NCBI GenBank assembly: GCA_050485785.1
Contig: JBJHCA010000034.1
Span: 1-32,348 of the forward strand
Direction: 5' to 3'
From: JBJHCA01 sp050485785
GTDB lineage: Bacteria > Bacteroidota > Bacteroidia > Chitinophagales > Saprospiraceae
DNA: 32,348 bases
Made by a program: the position numbers and the translations under genes. This document shows positions 1-7,149 of this stretch, one piece after another (positions within the stretch are counted from its first letter, which is position 1; every line of letters starts with the position of its first letter). Under the pieces are notes generated by a model, which saw only the letters and a list, made by a program, of their open reading frames with translations, made no database searches and had not been told where the DNA came from.

Positions 1-179
1 AAAATGAATCAAAATTCCAAAATAATACCATTGCTGGCCACCTATAACCGGAGATCTGCCCATGTCCAATAACTGCTAAACTGACGAAAAACCCATAATA
101 CTTTAAGACAACAGTAAAACCAGGTTCCGTTCAACAGCGGCTCCATTGTTCGTGCTGCGCATGCAACGAAGCCTTAGTT

Positions 180-197
180 GTTATGGGTAGTGGTTCT
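180..197 (-). repeat. terminal core site of the cassette array
   Basis: The 18 bases gttatgggtagtggttct (plus strand) are identical to 2682-2699 and end directly at the stop codon of the DUF4287 gene, just as the other copy ends at the stop of the protease gene. Read on the gene strand this is the upstream half (ACCACTACCCATAAC) of the attC-like palindrome. I do not find a convincing partner half further left. The closest is the sequence around 90-100 (acccataata), which is degenerate and lacks the inner box. The stretch 1-179 holds no credible gene; it is either the decayed rest of this site or the border of the element. Confidence 0.6.
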
Positions 198-198
198 T

Positions 199-750
199 TT
201 ATCCCGCATTGTTGTAGGCAATTTTTATCCATTCAATTACTTTGTTGTCAATGTCTTTTAGGTCAGCAAGATTAATTTTATGAGAACACATTGAGTTTGG
301 CTTTTCTGCTTCTAATTTTCCTTTCGGTTCTTGTCCTTTTAGATTAATGCCAATTTCAAAACGGGTTTTTGTCGCAGGGTTTAATGTCGCAAATTGCTTT
401 TTTCGTCTTAAACTCACATAGGCGTTCTTCGGTGCAATTTCAATGTCGTTTCCGAAAGTCTGAATTTCAGAGATTAGTTTGTCGTAAATCGGTTTGAAAT
501 GTTCTTTGCCTATGTACTGTTTAGTTACCAAGTCGTCCGTGTTTTCTGCCGAACCTGCATCTGTTTCCTTTGTTTTATGGGCAACAAGGTTGGCAAATCC
601 GTGAGTAAACTCGTGCTGTTCTTTTAGGAATTTAACGATTTCTCCGTGTTTTGCAAAGTTCTGTTTCTTCACAATCTCAATCCATTGTTCTAAAGTTTTA
701 CCTGTGTTCTTGTGCAGGTTTTCAATCATTGTTTGGGTTGCTTTATCCAT
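199..750 (-). CDS. DUF4287 + DUF5655 domain protein, copy 2
   Basis: This 183-residue cytoplasmic protein has an N-terminal DUF4287-like helical part (about 1-60, with TGKTLEQWIEIVKK and KHGEIVKFLKE and a GFANLV motif) and a C-terminal DUF5655-like part (about 85-183, with the hallmark EIAPKNAYVSLRRKKQFA). The family's function is not established; members resemble DUF1801-like small proteins and are common in accessory DNA. It is the last gene of the second cassette-like unit, 11 bases downstream of the retropepsin-like gene, and its stop lies against the core site at 180-197. A close paralogue lies at 3828-4382 with high nucleotide similarity over the whole gene but unrelated flanks, so it spread by copying or separate capture. 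No signal peptide is seen. Confidence 0.85.
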   Translation of the reverse strand: MDKATQTMIENLHKNTGKTLEQWIEIVKKQNFAKHGEIVKFLKEQHEFTHGFANLVAHKTKETDAGSAENTDDLVTKQYIGKEHFKPIYDKLISEIQTFGNDIEIAPKNAYVSLRRKKQFATLNPATKTRFEIGINLKGQEPKGKLEAEKPNSMCSHKINLADLKDIDNKVIEWIKIAYNNAG

Positions 751-761
751 ATTTATAGTTT

Positions 762-1967
762 TTAATGAAGTGTCGTAAATACCGGTGTTTTGTATGGCAA
801 TATTAAGGGCTTACTGATACTATTGGTTTTCAAAATCAAAGGCTCTTTCTTTTGTTTCTTTTCTTCCATATAGCTTTTAAATTCACATATAGTTGAAAAA
901 GAAGTCATTGGGGTGTTGTCAATTTCCGATACTTCGTCATAAAGGTTTATGCCTGTTAATAAACTGTCAGTCTCATTTTTTTGAATTATTATCCATTTTT
1001 CTTCCTGAAAATAGATGGACAATCCGTAGGATAGATTTTCTGTTTCGTTATTTTCTTTAACACTTGTGTCCGATAGGATATATTTTTTTTCTGTAGAATT
1101 TATGGTTACCAAAAAATCTTTAAAGTATTCAATCCCCACATAACCGCTATATTTCTGGTTTTGGGTGATGGTTGCCCGGGAAGACGGGAGTTGATTATCC
1201 TTGTGTTTGATTTGAAAGGGAGATGCTGTTATGTAAAACGTTTCTGTTTGCCCCAATCCGTGGGCGGATAATGCCCTTGCTCCTGTAAATTTTTCCACAG
1301 GAGTACCTTTCATAAATGAAATGACATCATCATACCGCAGGCTTAATGCCGAATTTTTTCCAAAATCAATCTTACACTTAACAGGGCTGTCTCCATTAAT
1401 TAAAAAGGTTGTAAAGGAGGTGTTATTGTCGTTGAAAGAAACGTTTAATTTAATCCCGCTATTATTAAAAACCTGTGAAGATACCCTAAGTATCTTCTGC
1501 CCGAAATCAATTTCCCAATTGGCTTTATTGATGATGGAGGCACCTATGATACCGTCAATTGGCGTACAAGGGAAAAAAAGGTTGGTGTTGATTTGATAAA
1601 ACCCTGTTTGAACGAAATCAAGATGCCCTAACCGAACCATATCGACTGTGGCTAAAGGTATGGTTACAGACCTGGAATTGGCATCTGTCAATCTTGATTT
1701 GCTTTTAAATTGAATACCTGCCTTGCCGGCAAATTGCTGGTTAACCGCACTTAGGCTAAATCCGTTATCAAATAAGAATTTACCCTTAATACCATTTACT
1801 TCTGCTTCAATCACAATCAGACCATTTTCCAATTGGAAAGGCATTTCAACAATGGCATCAGAATTTGCTATGAGCTTACCCTTGTCAAAATCTGCAACAG
1901 TAATACATCCCTTTGCTGATAGCAAAATACAAAGAAAAAGCGTGTATATATTTTTCGACAAAAGCAT
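762..1967 (-). CDS. retropepsin-like aspartyl protease family protein with C-terminal PDZ-like domain
   Basis: The 401-residue protein starts with a hydrophobic export signal (about 5-20) that ends in AKGC, a poor but possible lipobox. Residues 43-80 match the first half of a retropepsin-like fold (ENGLIVIEAEVNG, then FLFDNGFSLSAVN), and later IDGIIGASII and YVGIEYFKDFLVTIN match the second half found in Bacteroidota family members. The usual DTG/DSG active-site triad reads D67-N68-G69, so activity is uncertain. The C-terminal 90 residues (GLSIYFQEEKWIIIQ onward, with LYDEVSEIDNTP) look like a PDZ domain. It sits in the second cassette-like unit between the YCII-like gene upstream and the DUF4287 gene downstream. 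Probably periplasmic or anchored on the cell surface. Confidence 0.75.
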   Translation of the reverse strand: MLLSKNIYTLFLCILLSAKGCITVADFDKGKLIANSDAIVEMPFQLENGLIVIEAEVNGIKGKFLFDNGFSLSAVNQQFAGKAGIQFKSKSRLTDANSRSVTIPLATVDMVRLGHLDFVQTGFYQINTNLFFPCTPIDGIIGASIINKANWEIDFGQKILRVSSQVFNNSGIKLNVSFNDNNTSFTTFLINGDSPVKCKIDFGKNSALSLRYDDVISFMKGTPVEKFTGARALSAHGLGQTETFYITASPFQIKHKDNQLPSSRATITQNQKYSGYVGIEYFKDFLVTINSTEKKYILSDTSVKENNETENLSYGLSIYFQEEKWIIIQKNETDSLLTGINLYDEVSEIDNTPMTSFSTICEFKSYMEEKKQKKEPLILKTNSISKPLILPYKTPVFTTLH

Positions 1968-2032
1968 TGGTTTTAATCAGATTATTTTCACATTACTCAA
2001 TGATTATTTATTCTTATATCAATTTTATTTGG

Positions 2033-2515
2033 TTAAGGTTTTGATTTCCAAATTTTGTCGGAAAAAGGCAAGTATTCCGGTAATGCAGCCGAACCGTACC
2101 AGGTAAAAATTTCGTAATCCAACAATCCGTTCTTTATGGCCGGGTCTGTTTGCAACAATTCTACTGCTTCTTCTATTGATTTTATGTTGTTTAAAATAAA
2201 AATCCCCCTGTAATTATTTTCGTTTTTGCCTAACGGTCCCGCTACGGTAAGTTTATTTTCTTCAACCAATTTATGAATGTTCTCCATATGTCCCTTGAAA
2301 CTTTCACTTATCAATTCTTTGTCGGTTGTTGTATTTGTCCCTGTTTTCAGAATGACCAAAAAGTAATTTTTCATTCCGTAATCGTCTCCGCCTAATTTAT
2401 CGGCTAATTCCTTGTCGTAATTTGGATTAGTTGTCAAAGTATCTTTTTCCGAATTTGATTGTCCGAAAGTCAAGTTGGTCATAACCAAAAGTGTTATAGT
2501 CAAAATATATTTCAT
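2033..2515 (-). CDS. exported YCII-related domain protein
   Basis: I place the start at 2515 (MKYILTITLLVMTN), because this gives a clean signal peptide with cleavage after TFG/QS; the longer frame up to 2551 would translate the recombination site. The mature part of about 140 residues contains a YCII-like ferredoxin-fold domain (FLVILKTG, then GHMENIHKL, AGPLG, and RGIFILNN). YCII proteins are small putative enzymes with a conserved His; here H of GHMENI is kept. It is the first gene of the second cassette-like unit, starting about 30 bases after the core site on the coding strand. The exact role is unknown. Confidence 0.8.
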   Translation of the reverse strand: MKYILTITLLVMTNLTFGQSNSEKDTLTTNPNYDKELADKLGGDDYGMKNYFLVILKTGTNTTTDKELISESFKGHMENIHKLVEENKLTVAGPLGKNENNYRGIFILNNIKSIEEAVELLQTDPAIKNGLLDYEIFTWYGSAALPEYLPFSDKIWKSKP

Positions 2516-2546
2516 TGTCTTACTGTGTTTGTTGTAGTGTCGTTCT

Positions 2547-2696
2547 ACCATTACCCATAACGGTTCTCAGCTATACGCAGGCAGGGATTTTTACCACTAA
2601 TCTTCCTACGAAGAACTGAACTTCAAATATACCACTTTTCTGTCCTCCGAAGCACGAACCCCCTGCTTGCGTATAGGTGATGTTATGGGTAGTGGT
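2547..2696 (-). repeat. attC-like imperfect palindrome between two gene units
   Basis: Outer boxes: 2547-2561 (accattacccataac) and 2682-2696 (gttatgggtagtggt) are complementary at 14 of 15 positions. Inner boxes: 2571-2586 (ctatacgcaggcaggg) and 2661-2676 (ccctgcttgcgtatag) are complementary at 15 of 16. The spacers between outer and inner boxes are 9 and 5 bases, so the arms are unequal. A 74-base centre (2587-2660) separates the arms. Two box pairs, unequal spacers and a variable centre are the architecture of integron attC sites (R and L boxes with extrahelical bases), though the core reads GTTATGG instead of GTTRRRY. The outer boxes recur at 4870-4884 and 180-194. It starts at the stop codon of the protease gene and ends about 30 bases before the next gene. 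Confidence 0.75.
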
Positions 2697-2698
2697 TC

Positions 2699-3799
2699 TC
2701 ATTCGCCTATCTTTTTAAAAACCAATCCACCTATTAAATAATTGTCACGTTTGTCCGCCTCTAACTGTATAAGGTAGGTCTTATTTTCAGACTTTAGTGT
2801 AAAAATTAATACATTATTCTTTGCTTTTTTTATTTCTCCGATTTGCGGATTTACTAGACTATTTGAAATACTCTGAACAAACCCTTTGAGGTCGAATGAT
2901 TCTCGAAAGGATTTGTAGAACACTTGTTCCATAAAGCTGTCTGTAATTGTATTAGATGCAATGGCATCCATAAATTGATTTGCCTTTTTGCCTATTTCAG
3001 TGTCAGGGAAGCCCCAATTGGTGGTATTGCTTAATAAGGTTCCTTGTTCTATGAAGTCTCCACTTATCATATTCTCAATCCATTGAATATAAGTGGAAAC
3101 TCTTGTATAATATTCGATTACTCCATAATGACCTTCCTTTACTCCAATATGTTCATTAATTTGGTTTGAACTAATTCCTACAAGATATTTTTGTCCGTTA
3201 AAATCTATAAATGCAGGTCCTCCACTGTCTCCTGGTCCGCTTATTCCTTCAAGTTCGGTGGTGTTTTGGTTTTCTGGTTCGTCAAAGCGAAATTTTATCC
3301 AATGGGTTGAAACGCTATCAATTTTATTAGTGGCTTTTCTAAATTTTTGGTCATTCGTCACAACACCTGTTAGTCCTGTTCCTGTCCAACCTCTACCAAC
3401 AATTGTGATTAGCTTTCCAATTTCGGTATTTTCGATAAACAATGGGATAGGTTCTATTACTGACACAGGTCTGTCTATTTTCACTAATGCAATGTCGTTT
3501 TCAAATCCTTCAAAGTCAGGATGAACAATTATTTTTGTAATAGTATATGTGCTATCAAAAATCTTGATTTCTTGGTTGGCTTCAATGGAATTGAAACCGT
3601 GAGCGGCTGTTATTATCCAATCCTTTCGTATAAATGTTCCTTCCATTTCAACAATGCCGGTAAGGTCTCGTAGTTGTAACTGAACGACACTGGGATAATC
3701 GGCAGGGTCGGCATAGAATTCTTCCCCCTCTTTGTCGTGCCGTGTGACAATAGGACTAAGAAAAATTAACCCCAACAAGTAGATGCTTAATAATTTCAT
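2699..3799 (-). CDS. secreted trypsin-like serine protease
   Basis: The start at 3799 gives MKLLSIYLLGLIFLSP, a signal peptide; an ATG two codons earlier (3805) is also possible. The S1 domain (about 35-245) has the full catalytic triad: H67 in ITAAHG, D102 in ENDIALV and S192 in GPGDSGGPA. It is therefore probably an active chymotrypsin-fold protease of the periplasm or cell exterior. A C-terminal extension of about 120 residues (rich in K, N and I, predicted alpha/beta) has no family I recognise. It is the last gene of the first cassette-like unit: it begins 28 bases after the DUF4287 gene and its TGA touches the attC-like palindrome. A secreted protease is unusual cargo next to the small cytoplasmic proteins beside it. 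Confidence 0.85.
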   Translation of the reverse strand: MKLLSIYLLGLIFLSPIVTRHDKEGEEFYADPADYPSVVQLQLRDLTGIVEMEGTFIRKDWIITAAHGFNSIEANQEIKIFDSTYTITKIIVHPDFEGFENDIALVKIDRPVSVIEPIPLFIENTEIGKLITIVGRGWTGTGLTGVVTNDQKFRKATNKIDSVSTHWIKFRFDEPENQNTTELEGISGPGDSGGPAFIDFNGQKYLVGISSNQINEHIGVKEGHYGVIEYYTRVSTYIQWIENMISGDFIEQGTLLSNTTNWGFPDTEIGKKANQFMDAIASNTITDSFMEQVFYKSFRESFDLKGFVQSISNSLVNPQIGEIKKAKNNVLIFTLKSENKTYLIQLEADKRDNYLIGGLVFKKIGE

Positions 3800-3827
3800 A
3801 GGCAATTTTTTGATTTAAATAGTTCTT

Positions 3828-4382
3828 TCATCCTGCATTGTCATAAGCCGTCCTAATCCATTCAATTACTTCTTTGTCAATGTCTTTTATGTCAGTAAGG
3901 TTTATTTTATGAGAACACATTGAGTTTGGTTTTTCAGGTTCTAATTTCCCTTTTGGCTCTTGCCCTTTTAAGTTGATGCCAATCTCAAAACGTGTCTTTG
4001 TTGCAGGGTTCAAAGTAGCAAATTGTTTTTTTCGTCTTAAACTCATGTAAGAATTTTTCGGTGCGATTTCTATGTCGTTACCGAAAGTCTGAATTTCAGA
4101 AATTAGTTTGTCGTAAATGGGTTTAAAATGCTCTTTATTACCTTGATATTGTTTTTTTATCAAATCATTTGGATTATCTGCTGAACCTGCATCCGATTCG
4201 TTTGCTTTGTGTGCAACAAGATTGGCAAATCCGTGCGTAAATTGGTGATGTTCTTTCAGGAACTTTATAATCTCTCCGTGTTTTAAAAAATTTTGAGATT
4301 TCACAATTTCAATCCATTGTTCTAAAGTTTTACCTGTGTTCTTATGCAGGTTTTCAATCATTGTTTGTGTTGCTTTATCCAT
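3828..4382 (-). CDS. DUF4287 + DUF5655 domain protein, copy 1
   Basis: The 184-residue paralogue of the protein at 199-750 has the same two parts: DUF4287-like N-terminus (TGKTLEQWIEIVK, GEIIKFLKE, HGFANLVAHK) and DUF5655-like C-terminus (EIAPKNSYMSLRRKKQFA). The start at 4382 is chosen because both copies begin MDKATQT and because it lies one base after the stop of the SRPBCC gene, which suggests translational coupling. In this unit the gene is in the middle (SRPBCC before, protease after), whereas the other copy is last in its unit. Function unknown. Confidence 0.85.
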   Translation of the reverse strand: MDKATQTMIENLHKNTGKTLEQWIEIVKSQNFLKHGEIIKFLKEHHQFTHGFANLVAHKANESDAGSADNPNDLIKKQYQGNKEHFKPIYDKLISEIQTFGNDIEIAPKNSYMSLRRKKQFATLNPATKTRFEIGINLKGQEPKGKLEPEKPNSMCSHKINLTDIKDIDKEVIEWIRTAYDNAG

Positions 4383-4383
4383 A

Positions 4384-4821
4384 TTATTTGTTCTCAATTA
4401 TTGTTTTAATGTTAATCAAGTCCTTTGTGTTTGCTTTACGCATCATTGTCGCCATAAACGGTGCAAATAATTTTGAAAACCCTGTTGGATTTCCTTTGTT
4501 TTGCAAAGTCATTTTTGTTGTTTGGTCGTCAATAGCAGTCCAAGTATAAGTTGTCTCCATTGGAAAAGGTCCTTCTGCTGTCCGCATTACAAGTTTTTGT
4601 CGTGGAATTAGTTCTATGAACTCATAAGTGTATGCAAGTTTTCGTCCTAGGAAATGTGCAACGAATGCAACCTGTGAACCAACAGTCAAAGGTTTAGGTG
4701 TCTTCCAGTCCGCAGACTTAATGTTTACATACCATTTAGGTGCGTTGTCTGGATTGGCTGCATAGTCTGCAACTTTGTCGAGTGGTGCGTTAATGATTAT
4801 TTCTGAAAATACGTTTACCAT
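4384..4821 (-). CDS. SRPBCC family (START/polyketide cyclase-like) protein
   Basis: The 145-residue cytoplasmic protein has the SRPBCC pattern: N-terminal strand and helix (VFSEIIINAPLDKVADYAAN), the W of APKWYVNI, the central strands (GSQVAFVAHFLGRKLAYTYEFIEL) and a long C-terminal helix (FAPFMATMMRKANTKDLINIK). The fold makes a hydrophobic pocket for small lipophilic ligands; the ligand here is unknown. It is the first gene after the attI-like site at 4870-4884 and probably leads the transcript of the first unit. Its 5' leader (4822-4860) resembles the leader of the YCII-like gene behind the other core site. Confidence 0.85.
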   Translation of the reverse strand: MVNVFSEIIINAPLDKVADYAANPDNAPKWYVNIKSADWKTPKPLTVGSQVAFVAHFLGRKLAYTYEFIELIPRQKLVMRTAEGPFPMETTYTWTAIDDQTTKMTLQNKGNPTGFSKLFAPFMATMMRKANTKDLINIKTIIENK

Positions 4822-4861
4822 AATTGTAATTATTTATTGTTACTGTTTGTTTATGTTATAT

Positions 4862-4884
4862 GTCGTCCTACCATTACCCATAAC
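4862..4884 (-). repeat. attI-like core site next to the recombinase gene
   Basis: The stretch tgtcgtcctaccattaccc plus ataac matches 2539-2561 except at one base, and includes the identical 15-mer accattacccataac (4870-4884). It lies 95 bases after the stop of the recombinase gene and about 40 bases before the first cassette gene. Only this half is present. The inner box is weak (cttatacatcc, 4888-4898, against ctatacgcagg), and I see no complementary outer box between here and 4979. A single recombination half next to the recombinase is what an attI site would look like. Confidence 0.6.
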
Positions 4885-4978
4885 TCGCTTATACATCCAA
4901 CACTACACCACTTATTCCATACATACCATGCCATATTCTGGTCGCTATGTCTGGTTTTAAGTTTTGGAGCATTGCCTG

Positions 4979-5650
4979 TTACTTTTTTATTATCCTTATT
5001 TGCTCTAGCGGACTTGTTACTTTATGGATCGCCTCATTACTGACATGCGTATAAATTTGAGTAGTCTTTGGGCTTTTATGCCCTAACAAATCCTGAATAT
5101 ACCTCAAATTAATACCGCTTTCCAATAAATGCGTTGCGTAACTATGTCTTAGAGAATGCAATGTAACATTTTTTCTAATTCCGGCAAAAGTCTTTGCTTT
5201 CTTAAAAACCTCTTGTAGACTTTTCTCGCTGTTCTGCCCTCCGTTCTGCCCTTCAACTAAAAAGTCTTTAGGTCTGTATTCTTTGTAGTAATTTCTCAGA
5301 AGTTCTAAGGCGGACGGTGCAAGCGGAACCATTCTATCCTTTTTACCTTTCGCGTTGAAAATATGAATCATCATGCGTTTTGAATCGATGGCGTTAATCT
5401 TCATTGTTAGAATTTCCCCTCGCCTTAAACCCGCTGAACAAATGAGCACTAACATTGTTTTGTGTTTGAGGTTGTCAAGCGCGTTAAGCAAACCCGATAC
5501 TTCCTCTAAACTTAACACGGCAGGTAATTTTTTCTCAGTTCTTGTCCGAAGTATGGCTTCAAAGTCAATCCTGCGATTTTCAACTACCGGAAAAAACTTT
5601 TTTATCGCATTGACTACTTGAATTTTAGATCCAGTAAAACCCAATACCAT
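4979..5650 (-). CDS. tyrosine recombinase, N-terminally truncated (XerA/XerD-like, integron-integrase-like)
   Basis: The 223-residue frame contains a complete tyrosine recombinase catalytic domain: R76 in SAGLRRGE, K in NAKGKKDR (101-104), H165 and R168 in HSLRHS, H191 in LLGHKS and the nucleophile Y200 in QIYTHV. The segment NAIKKFF before it matches the end of the N-terminal core-binding domain of Bacteroidota relatives, so most of that domain (roughly 80-150 residues) is missing. The first codons (MVLGF) are read from sequence that also occurs upstream of the second lipoprotein copy, so the real gene is cut at about 5635 and the ATG is probably fortuitous. The extra IntI-specific insertion before the HxxR motif is absent. 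Transcribed toward the cassettes. Probably inactive in this strain unless supplied in trans. Confidence 0.8.
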   Translation of the reverse strand: MVLGFTGSKIQVVNAIKKFFPVVENRRIDFEAILRTRTEKKLPAVLSLEEVSGLLNALDNLKHKTMLVLICSAGLRRGEILTMKINAIDSKRMMIHIFNAKGKKDRMVPLAPSALELLRNYYKEYRPKDFLVEGQNGGQNSEKSLQEVFKKAKTFAGIRKNVTLHSLRHSYATHLLESGINLRYIQDLLGHKSPKTTQIYTHVSNEAIHKVTSPLEQIRIIKK

Positions 5651-6228
5651 GCATTACAAACTCATCTCTCTAGCTATTTTGCTTGTATCCCTTTTTGCTT
5701 GTAAAAAGGATGAACAGCCGATATGCATAATGCATATTTGTGACGATTGGGAATATTATACTTCTACAGCCACAATCAATAATGAAATCCTTTGGCATGC
5801 AAAATATTGCTATTTTGAATTCAGAGAGGATGGCTCACTTAGGATAACCTTAATGAAACCCAATGCTTTTGGGCAATACAAGGAGTTGATTACTTTCAGG
5901 TTAATAAGCACTAATGTTGGAATTCATGAAGTTTACACCGGTACTATTCCAGAATTTTATCAAGCTGAATTTCCAATTGCAATATATACTGAAGGTGACC
6001 ATGACATTGTTGGCGCTTCCTATTATATCATTGAAGATGAAGGAATTAGCAACTACGTAAGTATAACCGAAATTTCACCGGATTCCTCGGAAATTTCAGG
6101 GACATTCAATCTGTCATTTTACCGAAACGAAAATAGACCGGGTCAAGTAGATCACAGTATTCCAGATACCTTGCATTTTACCGAAGGGGTATTCAGCGCC
6201 AGAAAATGGAGGTAAGCGGTTTTTTGTT
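5636..6228 (+). repeat. tandem duplication, unit 1
   Basis: This segment carries the first lipoprotein gene and matches 6437-7026 from the 13 bases before the ATG (aaaacccaatacc) to just after the stop (taagcggttttttgtt). The ends are nearly identical, the middle has diverged. The left border of the shared part is exactly where the recombinase sequence begins. Confidence 0.75.
5649..6215 (+). CDS. lipoprotein of a duplicated pair, copy 1
   Basis: The 188-residue protein starts with MHYKLISLAILLVSLFAC, a lipoprotein signal with Cys at 18, followed by KK. The mature domain is rich in aromatic residues and strands (DDWEYYTSTATIN, ISGTFNLSFYRNE, DTLHFTEGVFSARKW) and vaguely resembles DUF6252-type Bacteroidota lipoproteins; I do not assign a function. 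It is a paralogue of the gene at 6450. Its ATG overlaps the first codon of the truncated recombinase on the other strand, and the promoter seen before copy 2 is missing here, so this copy may be silent. Confidence 0.75.
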   Translation: MHYKLISLAILLVSLFACKKDEQPICIMHICDDWEYYTSTATINNEILWHAKYCYFEFREDGSLRITLMKPNAFGQYKELITFRLISTNVGIHEVYTGTIPEFYQAEFPIAIYTEGDHDIVGASYYIIEDEGISNYVSITEISPDSSEISGTFNLSFYRNENRPGQVDHSIPDTLHFTEGVFSARKWR

Positions 6229-6387
6229 TTGCAAGCAAGTAAATACAATTTGCAGGAAGTAGATTAGGGCAAATGACTGAATGCTTTCGACGAACGGAGG
6301 TTTATATAAGCGCATGAGCTTACTGATTAATAATTTTGAAAATTATTACTAACTTCACTGTCATTTACATATCAATGCATTTAATAT

Positions 6388-6417
6388 TTGACAGGTAATC
6401 TATTGAAAGTAAATTTC
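6388..6417 (+). promoter_or_regulatory. Bacteroidota-type promoter for lipoprotein copy 2
   Basis: TTG at 6388-6390, 19 bases, then TAAATTTC at 6410-6417 (7 of 8 to TAnnTTTG). A start site near 6424 would leave a leader of about 26 bases before the ATG at 6450. The remaining part of the gap 6229-6387 shows nothing I can name. Confidence 0.55.
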
Positions 6418-6436
6418 AAATAATTCAGCCATGTAG

Positions 6437-7026
6437 AAAACCCAATACCATGCATTACAAACTCATCTCTCTAGCTATTTTGTTGTTCTTCCTTTTTGCG
6501 TGCAAAAAGGAAGAACCTATATGCCATTTAAATATATGTGGCGATTGGGAGTATTATACTTCTGTTGCAACAATAAATGGGGAAAACACCTGGTACGCAA
6601 ATTATAGCTATTTCCAAAAAAATGATAACGGTACCCTAAGAATATCTTTGAAAAGAACCAATACTTATCAGCTTTACAAAGAAAATATTGGTATACAGCT
6701 TATGGATTGGACACATGGAATTCATAAACTCTTTACCGGAAACTTATTTGAATTCATAAATGCTGAATTCCCGATTGCATACTTTGGAGAAGGAGACGAT
6801 GACCTCGTTGGAGCCGAGTATTACTTGCTGGAAGGAGAAGGAATCAACAACTTCGTGAATATAACTGAAATTTCAGCGGATTCATCAGAAGTTTCAGGTA
6901 CTTACAATATGTCATTTTACCGATCAGAAGATGGACCGGGAAAAGTAGATCACAGTATTCCAGATACCTTGCATTTTACCAATGGGGTATTCAGAGCCAG
7001 AAAATGGAGGTAAGCGGTTTTTTGTT
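6437..7026 (+). repeat. tandem duplication, unit 2
   Basis: Second copy of the segment 5636-6228. The first about 45 bases (from aaaacccaatacc into the signal peptide codons) and the last about 30 are almost the same in both copies. Confidence 0.75.
6450..7013 (+). CDS. lipoprotein of a duplicated pair, copy 2
   Basis: The 187-residue lipoprotein has signal MHYKLISLAILLFFLFAC with Cys at 18. It is colinear with the protein at 5649 over its whole length: GDWEYYTSVATING, then VSGTYNMSFYRSE and DTLHFTNGVFRARKW. It is preceded by a good promoter (6388-6417), so this is the copy more likely to be expressed. Likely on the cell envelope. Function not recognised. Confidence 0.78.
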   Translation: MHYKLISLAILLFFLFACKKEEPICHLNICGDWEYYTSVATINGENTWYANYSYFQKNDNGTLRISLKRTNTYQLYKENIGIQLMDWTHGIHKLFTGNLFEFINAEFPIAYFGEGDDDLVGAEYYLLEGEGINNFVNITEISADSSEVSGTYNMSFYRSEDGPGKVDHSIPDTLHFTNGVFRARKWR

Positions 7027-7065
7027 ATTTATCAGTAAATTAGGTTAAGTAAATTAGTAGATTTG

Positions 7066-7149
<84 letters not shown>

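Noticed and set aside
2516..2551. A longer start for the YCII-like protein
   Set aside because: It would translate the recombination site and hide the signal peptide.
4979..5650. A classical IntI integrase
   Set aside because: The extra segment before HxxR that marks IntI is not present and the core sites do not read GTTRRRY; I call it integron-like only.
5636..7026. The lipoprotein pair as further cassettes
   Set aside because: No core site or palindrome lies between or around the copies, and they face the other direction; a tandem duplication explains them.
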